From contig CAZIDL010000068.1 of NCBI GenBank assembly GCA_964537825.1, positions 1-11,768 of the forward strand: a stretch of 11,768 nt of DNA, in the 5' to 3' direction. The notes under the pieces are model-generated. The model saw nothing but the letters and a program-made list of their open reading frames with translations. It made no database searches and was not told the DNA's origin. Positions within the stretch are counted from its first letter, which is position 1; the number at the start of each line of letters is the position of its first letter. A program made the translations under genes and the position numbers. Shown piece after piece: positions 5,846 through 11,768 of the stretch. Source of the DNA: CAZIDL01 sp964537825. GTDB lineage: Bacteria > Bacteroidota > Bacteroidia > Flavobacteriales_D > CAYVSK01.

Positions 5846-6849
5846 TCACGGAATTCCAACATACGCAGAGCGCACATTGCGAGAATGGCGCTACCTCCAG
5901 TTTGCTCCGATTCTACGGACTGGATTTCATGACCGAGCCCCTCGCATTTGGAATGGGGTCCGGCATTTTTTACATCCACGTTCCTTACATGTCCATCAAC
6001 AATGGGCCTGCAGTCTCTTATCGTTCGATGCCGGGATGGATCTTCAATAGGACTTGTAGGTCCCTCGGTGTAGAGGTTCGGCGCAAAAAATTCAGGTCCG
6101 AGGGCGACGCAGAAGCATTCCTGGATAAAAAGTTGACGGAAGGACAACCCGTAGGGTGTCAGGTAGGGGTTTTCCACTTGCCTTATTTCCCCCCGGAATA
6201 CCGCTTCCATTTCAATGCCCACAACATCATCGTTTACGGGAAAAAGGATGGCCAGTACCTCATCAGCGACCCGGTCATGGAAACGGAAACGACGTTGACA
6301 CCGGAAGAACTCAGTAAAGTACGATTCGCCAAGGGACCGCTCGCTCCCAAAGGGCAGGTTTATTTCCCCGAGAACGTAGAGCCCGTGAGCGATGAAGTGA
6401 TCAAAAAAGCCATCATCAAGGGGATCAAAGGTTCTGTTAGAGATATGCTGTTGCTCCCCGGCCCCGCCGGGGTTACCGGGATCAAGTACACGGCCAGGAA
6501 GATCAAAAAATGGAGGGGGCAAGTGGGGCCTAGACGAGCAGGGCTTTACCTCGGTCAGATCGTCCGCATGCAGGAAGAGATCGGTACAGGTGGCGGCGGA
6601 TTCCGGTACCTCTTTGCTGCTTTCCTTGAAGAATCCGCAAAGATCCTTGGGAACGATGACCTGATCAAAGCGTCAGAGGATTTCACCAAAGCAGGTGATC
6701 GTTGGAGGGATAGTGCGGTGCAAATGGCAGGTATCTATAAAGGAAGGCTCACCGATCAAGAAAATTTCGATCATTGTGCTGAGATCCTGATGGAGATCGC
6801 CGAGATCGAAAAAGAAGGGTTCAAAAAATTAAAAAAGACCGATATTTAG
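5842..6849 (+). CDS. BtrH-type cysteine acyltransferase (BtrH N-terminal domain protein)
   Basis: This 335-residue protein starts at TTG 5842, overlapping the previous stop as TTGA. The start is well supported because the family motif FQHTQSAHCENGATSSLLRF begins at residue 5, before any ATG. Cys13 is the likely nucleophile, His127 (HFNAHNIIVYG) and Asp143 (ISDPV) complete a papain-like triad. In butirosin synthesis BtrH moves an acyl group from an ACP thioester to an amine. By analogy this protein should take the finished chain from the ACP encoded 11 bp downstream and pass it to an amine, alcohol or protein acceptor. The C-terminal third (about 200-330) is helical and fits the DUF4872-type partner domain that usually follows the BtrH N-terminal domain. 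No signal peptide is seen. The acceptor is unknown, and a hydrolytic release role is possible. Confidence 0.87.
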   Translation: MITEFQHTQSAHCENGATSSLLRFYGLDFMTEPLAFGMGSGIFYIHVPYMSINNGPAVSYRSMPGWIFNRTCRSLGVEVRRKKFRSEGDAEAFLDKKLTEGQPVGCQVGVFHLPYFPPEYRFHFNAHNIIVYGKKDGQYLISDPVMETETTLTPEELSKVRFAKGPLAPKGQVYFPENVEPVSDEVIKKAIIKGIKGSVRDMLLLPGPAGVTGIKYTARKIKKWRGQVGPRRAGLYLGQIVRMQEEIGTGGGGFRYLFAAFLEESAKILGNDDLIKASEDFTKAGDRWRDSAVQMAGIYKGRLTDQENFDHCAEILMEIAEIEKEGFKKLKKTDI

Positions 6850-6860
6850 CTTCATCACCC

Positions 6861-7130
6861 ATGGACAAAGAGCAGCTCAAAAGGGAATTGAAGGAGCACA
6901 TGATCTCCTACCTCAATCTGACCGACCTTACCCCGGAGGAGATCGGGGACGAGGATCCCCTTTTCGTGGAAGGTTTGGGCCTTGATTCCATCGATGCCAT
7001 CGAATTAACGGTCATGCTTCAAAGGGAATACGGGGTTAAGATCAAGAACGCGAAGAACGGAAAGGATATCCTTTCGAATGTGGAGTCCATGGCCGATTAT
7101 CTGCTCGAAAATGCCACGAAGGGCGTTTGA
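6861..7130 (+). CDS. Acyl carrier protein
   Basis: This is an 89-residue acidic protein with the carrier motif GLDSID. Ser43 is the expected 4'-phosphopantetheine attachment site. Helix 1 (about 3-18), the attachment loop and helix 2 (43-57, DAIELTVMLQREYGV) are recognisable, and the length is normal for a stand-alone ACP. It is wedged between the BtrH-like gene (11 bp) and the ketosynthase gene, whose ATG begins right after its TGA with no gap. It is therefore very likely the dedicated carrier of this pathway rather than the housekeeping AcpP. It would need activation by a host phosphopantetheinyl transferase, which is not encoded here. Confidence 0.95.
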   Translation: MDKEQLKRELKEHMISYLNLTDLTPEEIGDEDPLFVEGLGLDSIDAIELTVMLQREYGVKIKNAKNGKDILSNVESMADYLLENATKGV

Positions 7131-8321
7131 ATGAGGGTTTTTGTTACCGGTTTCGGGACTGTTTCCGCCATTGGGGAAAAGGTGGAGGAGAACCTGAGCA
7201 ATTTGCGCAAAGGCCAAACCGGTATCGACAAAGCTCATTACCTGGATTCCCGTTATGCGGAGATCTTCCCCTTTGGAGAGGTGAAACGCTCCAATGAAGA
7301 GCTCTACCAAAAGATTGGGCTGAAAGAAAAAGGGGTCCCCCGGACCGAACTTCTCGCATACGCCGCTTTTCAGGAGGCCATTGAACATGCCGGATTAAGC
7401 TCGGGGGAGCTCCGTTCCTGGGAAACCTCCCTCGTATCCGCGACCACGGTGGGCGGAATGTCCAACATGCAAGCGTTGTACAATGACGCTAAAGCCATTG
7501 GCAAAGGAACCCCCTATCACGATTCCTATAGCAATGGAATGCATACCCAAAGATTGGCCGAAAAACATGCCATCAAAGGGATGACCTGTACGATCAATAC
7601 CGCTTGTTCAGCCTCCGCCAATGCCATCATGCTCGGGACAAGGATGATCAGAACAGGAAGGAGCAAAAGAGTGATCGTAGGCGGCACGGACAGTCTTGCC
7701 AAATTCACCGTCAACGGTTTCAATGCCCTTCAGGTCTTCTCCGAGGAACCATGCCGTCCCTTTGATGAGGACCGGGATGGATTGAACCTCGGAGAAGGGG
7801 CCGCATACCTGGTGCTTGAAGCGGAGGATGCTTGCCGGGATAAGCCACGCTATTGCGAGCTGCTCGGCTACGGCAACAGCAATGATGCTTTCCATCCCTC
7901 ATCCCTTTCCGAAGAGGCGATCGGTGTTACAGCAGCTATGGAAAAAGCCCTTTCGATAGCTGGGACAGCCCCTTCTGAGATCCATTACGTCAACACCCAT
8001 GGAACCGCTACCGAGAACAATGACCAGGTGGAAGGCAATGGATTAAAGAAAGTGTTCGGCGAGCAACTCCCTTCCTACAATTCCACGAAATCCTATACAG
8101 GACATACCCTTGCTGCTGCTGGGGCCCTAGAAGCTGTTTATAGTATCCTGAGCCTTCATGACCAGGAACTCTTTCCCAGCCTGAATTGCTCCCACCCGAT
8201 CTCATCCCTCCCCGTTGCACCCATCAGGGAATACGAAGCGGAAGCTCCGATCGAAAAGGTCATGTCCAATTCTTTTGGTTTTGCAGGGAATTGCACCTCG
8301 TTAGTCCTTGGCAAGGCTTAG
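7131..8321 (+). CDS. Beta-ketoacyl-ACP synthase, KS alpha type (FabF/ApeO-like)
   Basis: This 396-residue ketosynthase has a complete Cys-His-His active site: Cys159 in NTACSASANA, His290 in NTHGTATENND and His325 in TKSYTGHTLAAAGALEA, with Lys320 in the same strand. The N terminus VFVTGFGTVSAIG and C terminus SNSFGFAGNCTSLVLG are typical of KAS I/II enzymes. It should perform decarboxylative Claisen condensation of malonyl-ACP with a growing ACP-bound chain. It directly follows the ACP gene and is followed after three bases by an inactive homologue. This KS alpha/KS beta pairing is characteristic of type II polyketide and aryl-polyene systems (ApeO/ApeC). It is therefore more likely a pathway enzyme than housekeeping FabF. 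It is probably cytoplasmic. Confidence 0.93.
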   Translation: MRVFVTGFGTVSAIGEKVEENLSNLRKGQTGIDKAHYLDSRYAEIFPFGEVKRSNEELYQKIGLKEKGVPRTELLAYAAFQEAIEHAGLSSGELRSWETSLVSATTVGGMSNMQALYNDAKAIGKGTPYHDSYSNGMHTQRLAEKHAIKGMTCTINTACSASANAIMLGTRMIRTGRSKRVIVGGTDSLAKFTVNGFNALQVFSEEPCRPFDEDRDGLNLGEGAAYLVLEAEDACRDKPRYCELLGYGNSNDAFHPSSLSEEAIGVTAAMEKALSIAGTAPSEIHYVNTHGTATENNDQVEGNGLKKVFGEQLPSYNSTKSYTGHTLAAAGALEAVYSILSLHDQELFPSLNCSHPISSLPVAPIREYEAEAPIEKVMSNSFGFAGNCTSLVLGKA

Positions 8322-8324
8322 GCC

Positions 8325-9365
8325 ATGTTCATCAAAGACCTTGCTTGCATATCGCCTCAACCGACCTTCGATGACTCCTTCCTTAAAGGAGATGTCCGGT
8401 TTTTCGAATCCAACGCGTATCTGGCTGTGGAACCTTCCTATGGAGAGATGATCCCGAGGAACCAGTTGAGAAGGATGGGAAAAGCGGTGAGAATGGGCAT
8501 TTGGACAGGGATGACCTTGGTCGAGCGGAATCCCGGTCTTGAAGGGATCCTCGTCGGGACCGGCGAGGGCTCTGCTGAGGACTTCATAAGCTTCATGGAA
8601 CAGATCCTCGAATATGAGGAAGGCGACCTTACGCCAACGGCCTTTGTGCAAAGTACCCCCAATGCCCTTGCCGGAACCCTTGCTCTGATGAGTAAGAACA
8701 CCGGCTACAACAACACCTATGTGGACAAGGGATCCGCCTTTGAATCCGTTCTGTTGGATGCCTTGATGTTGTTCGAAGAAAAGGAGGTCGATTCATTGCT
8801 CGTGGGCAACATGGAACAATTCGCACAGGATACTTACAACATCGAAGTCCTCGATGGTCTCTATAAAAAAGAGCACGTATCCTCCACAGAACTGCTGCGA
8901 TCCGGGACCTCCGGGACCGTATGCGGCGAGGGCAGCGCCATGTTCGCGCTTGGAAGGGAGGAAAAAGGAGCATACGCCGAACTGGTCGATGTGGACCAAA
9001 CCCTTCATCCTTCGAAGGACGAGCTTTCCCGCTGGGTCAAAGCCTTCCTTGAAAAGAACGGAACGACACCGGAAGCTATCGATGGCCTGTTACTCGGTTT
9101 GAATGGGGACAAGAGGACCGACCATTGGTATTATGGACTCCTCGAACAGGAATTCCCGGAAAAAGCCGCTTGGGCCTTCAAACCGCTCATCGGTGAATTC
9201 CCGACCGCTGCTGCCCTGGCGACCTGGTTCGGGACGCGGATCCTCTCCGGTGGGAAATTACCCGATGCCTGTATTATGAAAAAGGCATCCCGAGTGCCCC
9301 GGGAACTTTTGATCTACAACCATTTCAAAGGGGTCGAGCACGGGTTGATCCTTTTGCGGGCTTAA
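8325..9365 (+). CDS. Ketosynthase-like chain length factor (KS beta), catalytically degenerate
   Basis: This 346-residue protein has a thiolase/ketosynthase layout but lacks the active site. Set against the upstream KS, the Cys position reads DKGSAFESVLLDAL (Gly136), the first His position reads LLGLNGDKRTDHW (Asn260), and the second reads FKPLIGEFPTAAAL (Glu291). In KS/CLF pairs the beta subunit is inactive for condensation but forms a dimer with the KS alpha and shapes the tunnel that sets chain length. The gene order and three-base gap fit such a heterodimer, as in aryl-polyene ApeO/ApeC. It is shorter than a full KS and quite divergent. It appears to be the last gene of the operon, and no clear hairpin terminator follows directly. 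Another ketosynthase-like accessory role cannot be excluded. Confidence 0.82.
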   Translation: MFIKDLACISPQPTFDDSFLKGDVRFFESNAYLAVEPSYGEMIPRNQLRRMGKAVRMGIWTGMTLVERNPGLEGILVGTGEGSAEDFISFMEQILEYEEGDLTPTAFVQSTPNALAGTLALMSKNTGYNNTYVDKGSAFESVLLDALMLFEEKEVDSLLVGNMEQFAQDTYNIEVLDGLYKKEHVSSTELLRSGTSGTVCGEGSAMFALGREEKGAYAELVDVDQTLHPSKDELSRWVKAFLEKNGTTPEAIDGLLLGLNGDKRTDHWYYGLLEQEFPEKAAWAFKPLIGEFPTAAALATWFGTRILSGGKLPDACIMKKASRVPRELLIYNHFKGVEHGLILLRA

Positions 9366-9494
9366 TACCCTGTTTTCTTTTATTTATCCAGGAACTTTGG
9401 TTGAGGGAAAGGTCTTTACCATCTTGGTTCTTTGGTACTAAGGTCATTTTTCATGGAGGAAAGCTCGAAAAGCCTTGAAGATCTCGTTTCCCGG

Positions 9495-9547
9495 AAAGGC
9501 AACCGCCTTTGGTCTGCCTCGTTATGAAGGCGGAAAAAAACCGCTTC
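9495..9547 (+). repeat. Two hairpin-capable inverted repeats in the leader of the outer-membrane gene
   Basis: AAAGGC 9495-9500 and GCCTTT 9505-9510 form a perfect six-pair stem with an AACC loop. Downstream, GAAGGCGG (9526-9533) can pair with CCGCTTC (9541-9547) across seven A's with one bulged base, ending three bases before the ATG at 9551. The two could attenuate read-through from the operon or shield the start codon. No U-run follows, so neither is a standard terminator. Confidence 0.4.
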
Positions 9548-9550
9548 GTC

Positions 9551-10318
9551 ATGAAAAGATCCTTCCTGACGCTCGCTCTCCTCTCCTTCGCTTTGAGTTC
9601 CATAGGACAACGGGGACAGCAGAACTCCTTTTTTATCGATTTCGGCCCGAAATTGATCTTCGGGGAGAACGCCTTGTACAACTCAAAAGCTTCGTTCAGT
9701 AGCGACCGTTACTTCCACAACCCTAGTTCTTTGGGGTATGGGGCAGGTTTCAAGCTAGCTCTCGACTTCACCCGCAACATTGCGCTAGTTGGGGAAGGGG
9801 TTTACTACCGCTTCAATCAGGTCTATGATATGACCGAGCCCGCTGCGAAGGGCAGCAGAGAGCTCAATTACCAAAAGAGGATCAGCTACTCAGCCCTCGA
9901 GGTCCCTATCATGTTCCGTTACAACAACGATGATATGGACTACTTCGAAGTGGGCTACGTTCACAGTACCATTCTGAACGTCTCGGAGACCAATGATGGG
10001 AAAGGGGCTGAGGTCACTCAAAAGGTCGGGGATCTATATACGAAGAGCAATAGCGGCCTTGTTCTCGGTTTTGGTGGTTATGTATGGGGCTCTAACAACT
10101 TGGGTGTTTCCACGGGATTGAGGTTCCGCTACGATTTTCAGGATTTTGTGGCCCAGAACGGTGATGTCGAGGGGGCTCCCGTTTATGCCTTGGATTCGGA
10201 GCCGAAGGGGACTACGAATCCCCTTGCGGTGAACCTTGTCATCGAATTGAACTATGACCTCGGCTTTTATATGGCCAATAACGGTTGCGGTAATCGGAAG
10301 CTCCTGATCGGCAGTTAG
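9551..10318 (+). CDS. Outer-membrane beta-barrel protein with signal peptide
   Basis: The ATG at 9551 gives 255 residues beginning with a clear signal peptide (MKRSFLTLALLSFALSSIGQ), probably cut near residue 20. In-frame ATGs upstream (for example 9524) would put charged residues before it and are rejected. The mature part alternates short amphipathic strands and turns, for example YGAGFKLALDFTRNIALVGEGVYYRF written here only in part: GFKLALDFTRN, ALVGEGVYYRF, YSALEVPIMFRY, DYFEVGYVHS, LVLGFGGYVWG, GVSTGLRFRYDF and VNLVIELNYDLGFYM. That spacing fits the PorT-like/OMP beta-barrel class common in Bacteroidota. It does not end in the usual aromatic residue: a short Gly/Asn/Lys tail follows the last strand. 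It is separated from the operon by 185 bp and is probably an independent gene. Substrate and partners are unknown. Confidence 0.78.
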   Translation: MKRSFLTLALLSFALSSIGQRGQQNSFFIDFGPKLIFGENALYNSKASFSSDRYFHNPSSLGYGAGFKLALDFTRNIALVGEGVYYRFNQVYDMTEPAAKGSRELNYQKRISYSALEVPIMFRYNNDDMDYFEVGYVHSTILNVSETNDGKGAEVTQKVGDLYTKSNSGLVLGFGGYVWGSNNLGVSTGLRFRYDFQDFVAQNGDVEGAPVYALDSEPKGTTNPLAVNLVIELNYDLGFYMANNGCGNRKLLIGS

Positions 10319-10336
10319 ATCCGGGGCCGCTACGGG

Positions 10337-11527
10337 TCATCCGTTCAAAAGGTCCACATCCACCCATTCCCCTTCTTCTGCAGGGACTTCTCTTGGAGGA
10401 AGGGAAACGAGCGCATCGGCAAGGGCGAAGGACCGGAGCATCGCTGAGCTCTGTCCATCGAGCAATCGCACACTGTTCCCTTCGATGCGGGCTTTTAGAA
10501 ATAGGTGCCGATCGGAGGCTTTGGGTGCCGTACCGACGAGGGGCAAGCTTATCCTTCGGGGAAAAGGGTTTTCATCCCCCTCGATGCCTTTGAGGAAAGG
10601 AAGGGCGTATTCGTAAATGCCGACCAGACTTGCTGCCGGGTTGCCCGGGAGGCCGAACGCATATTGGCCGTTCCCTATCCCGAAGAAGATCGGCTTTCCG
10701 GGCTTCTGGTCCACTTTGTGGAACCCCTCCTCGATCCCGTTCGCGAGGAGTGCTTGCTTTACATGATCCCGGTCACCCACCGATATTCCACCGGATAATA
10801 AAAGGAGCTCACAGGATCCGAGAGCTTTCTCGATATGTTCGCGGCTAGCTTCAGGGTCATCAGGGAGGTGGGCTTTGTATTCCACTGGGTGATCGTTCTC
10901 CTTCAGCAATGCTTCGATCCCATAGGTATTGCTCTCGTAGATGTTCCCTCTCTGAAGCTCTTCGCCCGGCGGGGTGAGCTCATCCCCGCTGTAGAGGAGG
11001 GCGATCCGCGGTCTTCGATGAACGGGGACCTCTTTGATACCAAGGGAGGCTAGAAAGGCAATACCTGCTGGTCGTAAGCGTGTAGCAGATTCCAGAGCAA
11101 GGTCCCCTTCCAGCAGCTCTTCACCGCGAGGGCGAAGATTCGCGCCCTTTTTCAATTGGAGGGTTGGATCGATCCGAACCTGTCCGTTCGTCACATCCAC
11201 ATCTTCCTGGCGGATCACGGTGTCAGCTCCTTCAGGGATCATAGCACCGGTGTGGATCCGAACGCCTTGTCCTGGTCCGATGGCCACTGGTTCTCCGTGT
11301 CCGGCATCGGCTCGTCCGATCAGCTCGATCTCACGGGTTGTTCGAAGGTCATCATAGCGGACCGCGTAGCCATCCATCGCTGAACGGTCGAAAGGGGGCA
11401 TGTCCAAAGGGGACCGGAGCTTTTCGGCCATGACCCTTCCGTTCGCCTCTTCGATGGGGAGCAAGCTGCGTCCTATCGTTCTCATTTCTCGCTTTATAAG
11501 AGCCTGGGCTTCATCGACTCGCATCAT
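10337..11527 (-). CDS. moeA: Molybdopterin molybdenumtransferase MoeA
   Basis: This 396-residue protein shows MoeA motifs in order: PPFDRSAMDGYAV (44-56) with the conserved Asp52, GAMIPEGADTVIRQEDV (94-110), LRPRGEE (131-137), YSGDELTPPGE (179-189), YESNTYGIEALL (197-208), LLSGGISVGDRDHV (243-256), and KPGKPIFFGIGNGQYAFGLPGNPAASLVG (start 275), of which GLPGNPAAS is the strongest signature. MoeA inserts molybdate into adenylylated molybdopterin, the last general step of molybdenum cofactor synthesis in the cytoplasm. The length is normal. The start is a double ATG (11527 or 11524). It converges on the outer-membrane gene with 18 bp between them and diverges from a Crp/Fnr-type regulator. The shared upstream region holds an FNR-like box, consistent with use of molybdoenzymes such as nitrate reductase under low oxygen. 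Confidence 0.96.
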   Translation of the reverse strand: MMRVDEAQALIKREMRTIGRSLLPIEEANGRVMAEKLRSPLDMPPFDRSAMDGYAVRYDDLRTTREIELIGRADAGHGEPVAIGPGQGVRIHTGAMIPEGADTVIRQEDVDVTNGQVRIDPTLQLKKGANLRPRGEELLEGDLALESATRLRPAGIAFLASLGIKEVPVHRRPRIALLYSGDELTPPGEELQRGNIYESNTYGIEALLKENDHPVEYKAHLPDDPEASREHIEKALGSCELLLLSGGISVGDRDHVKQALLANGIEEGFHKVDQKPGKPIFFGIGNGQYAFGLPGNPAASLVGIYEYALPFLKGIEGDENPFPRRISLPLVGTAPKASDRHLFLKARIEGNSVRLLDGQSSAMLRSFALADALVSLPPREVPAEEGEWVDVDLLNG

Positions 11528-11556
11528 AAATTCATGAAGTTATAAGGGCTTTTACT

Positions 11557-11629
11557 CGAAATTTCGGTGCTTTGGGTCAACATTTATGATACACATCATA
11601 TTTATGTTATGAGGAAGATCCGAAATTTC
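11557..11629. repeat. Pair of CGAAATTTC motifs flanking the FNR-like box
   Basis: CGAAATTTCG (11557-11566, a perfect palindrome) and CGAAATTTC (11621-11629) lie 64 bp apart start to start, about six helical turns. They sit almost evenly on either side of the TATGAT-N4-ATCATA palindrome, and one lies near each divergent start. They may be binding sites of a second factor; the role is unknown. Confidence 0.5.
11585..11600. promoter_or_regulatory. FNR/Crp-like palindromic operator
   Basis: TATGAT-ACAC-ATCATA is a perfect 6-bp inverted repeat with a 4-bp spacer. It differs from the FNR consensus TTGAT-N4-ATCAA by one base in each half. It is centred about 65 bp before the moeA start and 63 bp before the regulator start, so it could control both genes. 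The divergent product is itself a Crp/Fnr-type protein, which makes autoregulation plausible. Confidence 0.6.
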
Positions 11630-11655
11630 ATCCTCCAAGCTTAAAGAAGATAACC

Positions 11656-11768
11656 ATGCGTACCTTGAGAAAACGGCCTGAACTCCCCGACTGCAAAGAT
11701 TGCCAATACAAAGAGAACATGCTCTTTTGCAGTTTGAACGGCGATGAGCTGGAGGATATTTCGGAGGC
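11656..11768 (+). CDS. Crp/Fnr-family transcriptional regulator, N-terminal fragment
   Basis: An ATG at 11656 opens a frame that runs off the window edge after 37 complete codons. The visible part begins MRTLRKRPELPDCKDCQYKE and then has FCSLNGDELEDI. Cys13, Cys16 and Cys25 form a C-x2-C-x8-C cluster followed by S-L-x-x-x-E-L, which is typical of the start of FNR-like regulators. In that family such cysteines can bind an oxygen-sensitive iron-sulfur cluster, with a further Cys deeper in the sensor domain that is out of view here. The cNMP-binding fold and HTH domain are not visible. Divergence from moeA and an FNR-type box between them support a role in low-oxygen or nitrogen-oxide control. 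The exact subfamily is uncertain. Confidence 0.75.
   Translation, partial: MRTLRKRPELPDCKDCQYKENMLFCSLNGDELEDISE

Noticed and set aside
5785..6522. Minus-strand 245-codon open frame
   Set aside because: It lies opposite the well-supported BtrH-like gene, has no recognisable motif, and reflects codon bias of the plus-strand gene.
9366..9494. Rho-independent terminator after the chain-length-factor gene
   Set aside because: T-rich bases follow the stop, but no stable stem precedes them.

Overview
The window looks like a piece of a Bacteroidota chromosome, probably Flavobacteriales-like with roughly half G+C. The basis is a C-terminal type IX secretion signal at the left edge, a Bacteroidota-type tyrosine recombinase, little or no Shine-Dalgarno signal before most genes, two TTG starts that overlap the preceding stop as TTGA, and -7 boxes of the TAnnTTTG type. 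No species can be named from sequence alone.

Left part (1-2212): probably the right end of an integrated element. It holds the end of a secreted T9SS cargo protein, an unrecognised small gene, and a tyrosine recombinase running leftward. Behind the recombinase lie an array of five 9-bp repeats, an 8-bp inverted repeat and a 3' tRNA fragment (T-arm, 3' acceptor strand, decayed anticodon arm). The fragment is best read as the att duplication left when an element enters a tRNA gene, most likely tRNA-Val. The intact tRNA should lie to the left, outside the window.

Middle (2478-9365): seven same-strand genes, six of them nearly touching. In order they encode a flavin-dependent halogenase-like enzyme, a KAS III-type ketosynthase resembling DarB, a small conserved-looking protein with an HTH-like tail, a BtrH-type cysteine acyltransferase, an acyl carrier protein, a KS alpha-type ketosynthase with an intact Cys-His-His site, and a chain-length-factor-like partner with all three of those residues replaced. 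This reads as a compact type II polyketide/fatty-acid-like pathway, related to flexirubin/dialkylresorcinol/aryl-polyene loci. No ketoreductase, dehydratase, thioesterase, transporter, DarA or aromatase gene is visible. The inferred logic is priming by KAS III, extension by KS/CLF on the ACP, oxidation or halogenation by the flavoenzyme, and off-loading by the BtrH-like acyltransferase. The product is unknown.

Right part (9366-11768): a secreted outer-membrane beta-barrel protein, then convergent moeA (molybdenum cofactor synthesis), divergent from the start of a Crp/Fnr-type regulator with an N-terminal Cys cluster. The moeA/regulator intergenic region carries a perfect TATGAT-N4-ATCATA palindrome resembling an FNR box, flanked almost symmetrically by two CGAAATTTC motifs. 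This suggests oxygen- or nitrogen-oxide-responsive control.
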